From: JBBQXK01 sp038251625
Lineage (GTDB): Bacteria > Pseudomonadota > Alphaproteobacteria > Rhodobacterales > Rhodobacteraceae
DNA: 44,187 bases
Reading direction: 5' to 3'
NCBI GenBank assembly: GCA_038251625.1
Contig: JBBSBE010000017.1
Coordinates: 1 to 44,187 of the forward strand
Shown here: positions 43,101 to 44,187 of the stretch, in pieces
Layout of the letters: every line of letters starts with the position of its first letter
Position numbering within the stretch: position 1 is the stretch's first letter
Made by a program: the position numbers and the translations under genes
The notes under the pieces: generated by a model
Database searches by the model: none
What the model saw: only the letters and a program-made list of their open reading frames with translations
What the model was told of the DNA's origin: nothing

Positions 43101-44053
43101 GTGATGTTTCTGGTGGCGAGGACCTGACCGAGGATATAATACGGGCGCACTTTCAACTGATCCTCGGACGCGATCCAAGCGACGGGGAAGTTCGCAACTG
43201 GATGGCATCGGGAATACCGCGTGATCGCCTGCGCGAGGCTTTCCTGCGGTCCAGTGAATTCGCACGATCATTCAGAAATCTCCCCGGATCAACTGAGTGG
43301 AGCCCGCCCAATGGTCAGATCTTGATCAATATCCACATCCCAAAAACCGCTGGTACAACGCTAGTTTCAATATTGAAAGGTTTTTATTTTGAAGAAGAGA
43401 TTATCGTTGTGCATACGGAAACTCTAGACGATTTACACAGAATGGCCGCGGCGGATCGGGGTAAACTGAAGGTTGTGTCTGGCCATCTTGTTCACGGTCT
43501 TGCCAATCAGTTTCATAAGAAGTGCCTTTACACTTGCGTATTACGATCACCCATTGATCGCCTTTTCAGTTTCTACCGATTTCTTCGGCGGAGCACCGGA
43601 CACCACTTAAATGCACTTGTTTTGGAAACTTGCCAAAATTTCGGAGCTTTCGTTACCTTGGCCTGCAGCCGACCCGATCTCAGATACGAAGTCGACAACG
43701 GTCAATGTCGCCGACTTGCAGGAGGTTTCGCCGGAAGTATCGACGCGCCAATGGAAGATGTTTTTCGGCAATCTGTGAATCATTTGACGGCTGATAACAT
43801 GATATTTGGCGTGACTGAGAGTTTCGATAGTTACCTGAAAATCCTTCAGGCCCATGGAATTATTCCCTATACGCTGGATATGAGAGAAAATACCGCACCT
43901 GACAATGGAACAGGATTATTGAGTGAGTTGAAAGCAATGAATGACGAGGAAGCTAGCCTTCTTAATGCGTTCACCTACTGGGATATGCGGCTATACGATG
44001 TCGCTCTCACATGTCTTGCGCAGTCACCCCAGGCTCAGGAAGCATACCCATGA
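43097..44053 (+). CDS. sulfotransferase family 2 protein with DUF4214-like N-terminus
   Basis: 318 residues. The first 60 are a single DUF4214-like half-repeat (AHFQLILGRDPSDGEVRNWM, then REAFLRSSEFARSF). The sulfotransferase part follows: PAPS loop HIPKTAGTT (80-88) and VLRSPIDRLFSFYRFL (Arg150 and Ser158). Both ends are coupled by ATGA overlaps, to the FkbM gene and to manC. Base composition changes inside the gene: 43321-43440 has only 44 G or C of 120, far below the neighbours, while the first 200 bases are GC-rich. This points to a fused, partly foreign gene. The sulfate acceptor is probably a capsule sugar. Confidence 0.8.
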   Translation: MSDVSGGEDLTEDIIRAHFQLILGRDPSDGEVRNWMASGIPRDRLREAFLRSSEFARSFRNLPGSTEWSPPNGQILINIHIPKTAGTTLVSILKGFYFEEEIIVVHTETLDDLHRMAAADRGKLKVVSGHLVHGLANQFHKKCLYTCVLRSPIDRLFSFYRFLRRSTGHHLNALVLETCQNFGAFVTLACSRPDLRYEVDNGQCRRLAGGFAGSIDAPMEDVFRQSVNHLTADNMIFGVTESFDSYLKILQAHGIIPYTLDMRENTAPDNGTGLLSELKAMNDEEASLLNAFTYWDMRLYDVALTCLAQSPQAQEAYP

Positions 44054-44187
44054 TCACCCCCATCCTCCTCTGCGGCGGCGCCGGTACGCGGCTTTGGCCA
44101 TTGTCGCGGCAAAGTTTTCCCAAGCAGTTCACCGATGTGGTGGGCGACGAAAGCCTGTTTCAGGCCTCGGCCCGCAGATTCACCGGC
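44050..44187 (+). CDS. manC: mannose-1-phosphate guanylyltransferase, N-terminal part (cut by window end)
   Basis: Makes GDP-mannose from mannose-1-phosphate and GTP, the substrate of the gmd-like enzyme upstream in the operon. The 46 visible residues have the nucleotidyltransferase signature LLCGGAGTRLWPLSR (6-20) followed by FPKQF, the pattern of ManC/CpsB. The start overlaps the sulfotransferase stop (ATGA). Whether the isomerase domain of the longer bifunctional form is present cannot be seen. Confidence 0.9.
   Translation, partial: MITPILLCGGAGTRLWPLSRQSFPKQFTDVVGDESLFQASARRFTG

Overview
The window is GC-rich, gene-dense DNA from an alphaproteobacterium, most likely a Rhodobacteraceae member (Rhodobacter/Paracoccus/Tabrizicola-like). 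This is inferred from gene content (divergent rpsU and COQ9-family genes, a phbA/phbB pair, ETF-ubiquinone oxidoreductase, KpsMTE-type capsule export, a DUF2793 protein) and from a GTTC-N7-GTTC site of the alphaproteobacterial LexA type. No rRNA, tRNA or CRISPR array was seen.

Positions 1-22240 are mostly housekeeping. They hold the 3' end of argH, a small lipoprotein and a DUF2834 membrane protein, then a dnaE2-type error-prone polymerase that has a LexA-type box on its start codon and lacks the usual C-terminal region. On the minus strand follows a PHB operon (phbA, a small exported protein, phbB) that runs by a 4-base overlap into three tandem paralogous ATP-grasp genes. Next come an EAL-domain phosphodiesterase, tag, an EamA exporter, a YdcH-like protein, a TrmN6-like methyltransferase with a DUF2007 protein, a polyprenyl diphosphate synthase, a membrane coiled-coil protein with greA, ETF-QO, a TPR protein with ispE, a barstar-like protein, rpsU and a COQ9-family gene.

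Positions 22241-30404 are accessory. Two large proteins of type I secretion style (a CAP + DUF4214 protein and a propeller-like + RTX + DUF4214 protein) share a C-terminal module. Between them lie a lone DUF2793 phage/GTA-spike-like gene and a decayed IS5-family element with visible inverted repeats and a CTAG target duplication.

Positions 30450-44187 are a surface polysaccharide locus. It has a GT2 glycosyltransferase, a capsule ABC exporter split over two divergent units (kpsE-kpsT on minus, kpsM on plus, with start codons overlapping in one CATG), a minus-strand trio coupled by ATGA overlaps (two-domain glycosyltransferase, hexapeptide acetyltransferase, sulfotransferase), and a plus-strand operon (GDP-mannose 4,6-dehydratase-like, large glycosyltransferase, FkbM methyltransferase, second sulfotransferase, start of mannose-1-phosphate guanylyltransferase). 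Together they suggest a capsule built from GDP-mannose-derived sugars and decorated by acetyl, methyl and possibly sulfate groups. The last sulfotransferase is compositionally mosaic: a GC-rich DUF4214-like N-terminus is joined to an AT-rich catalytic part. The DUF4214 pattern thus occurs in three proteins here, two secreted and one inside the polysaccharide operon.
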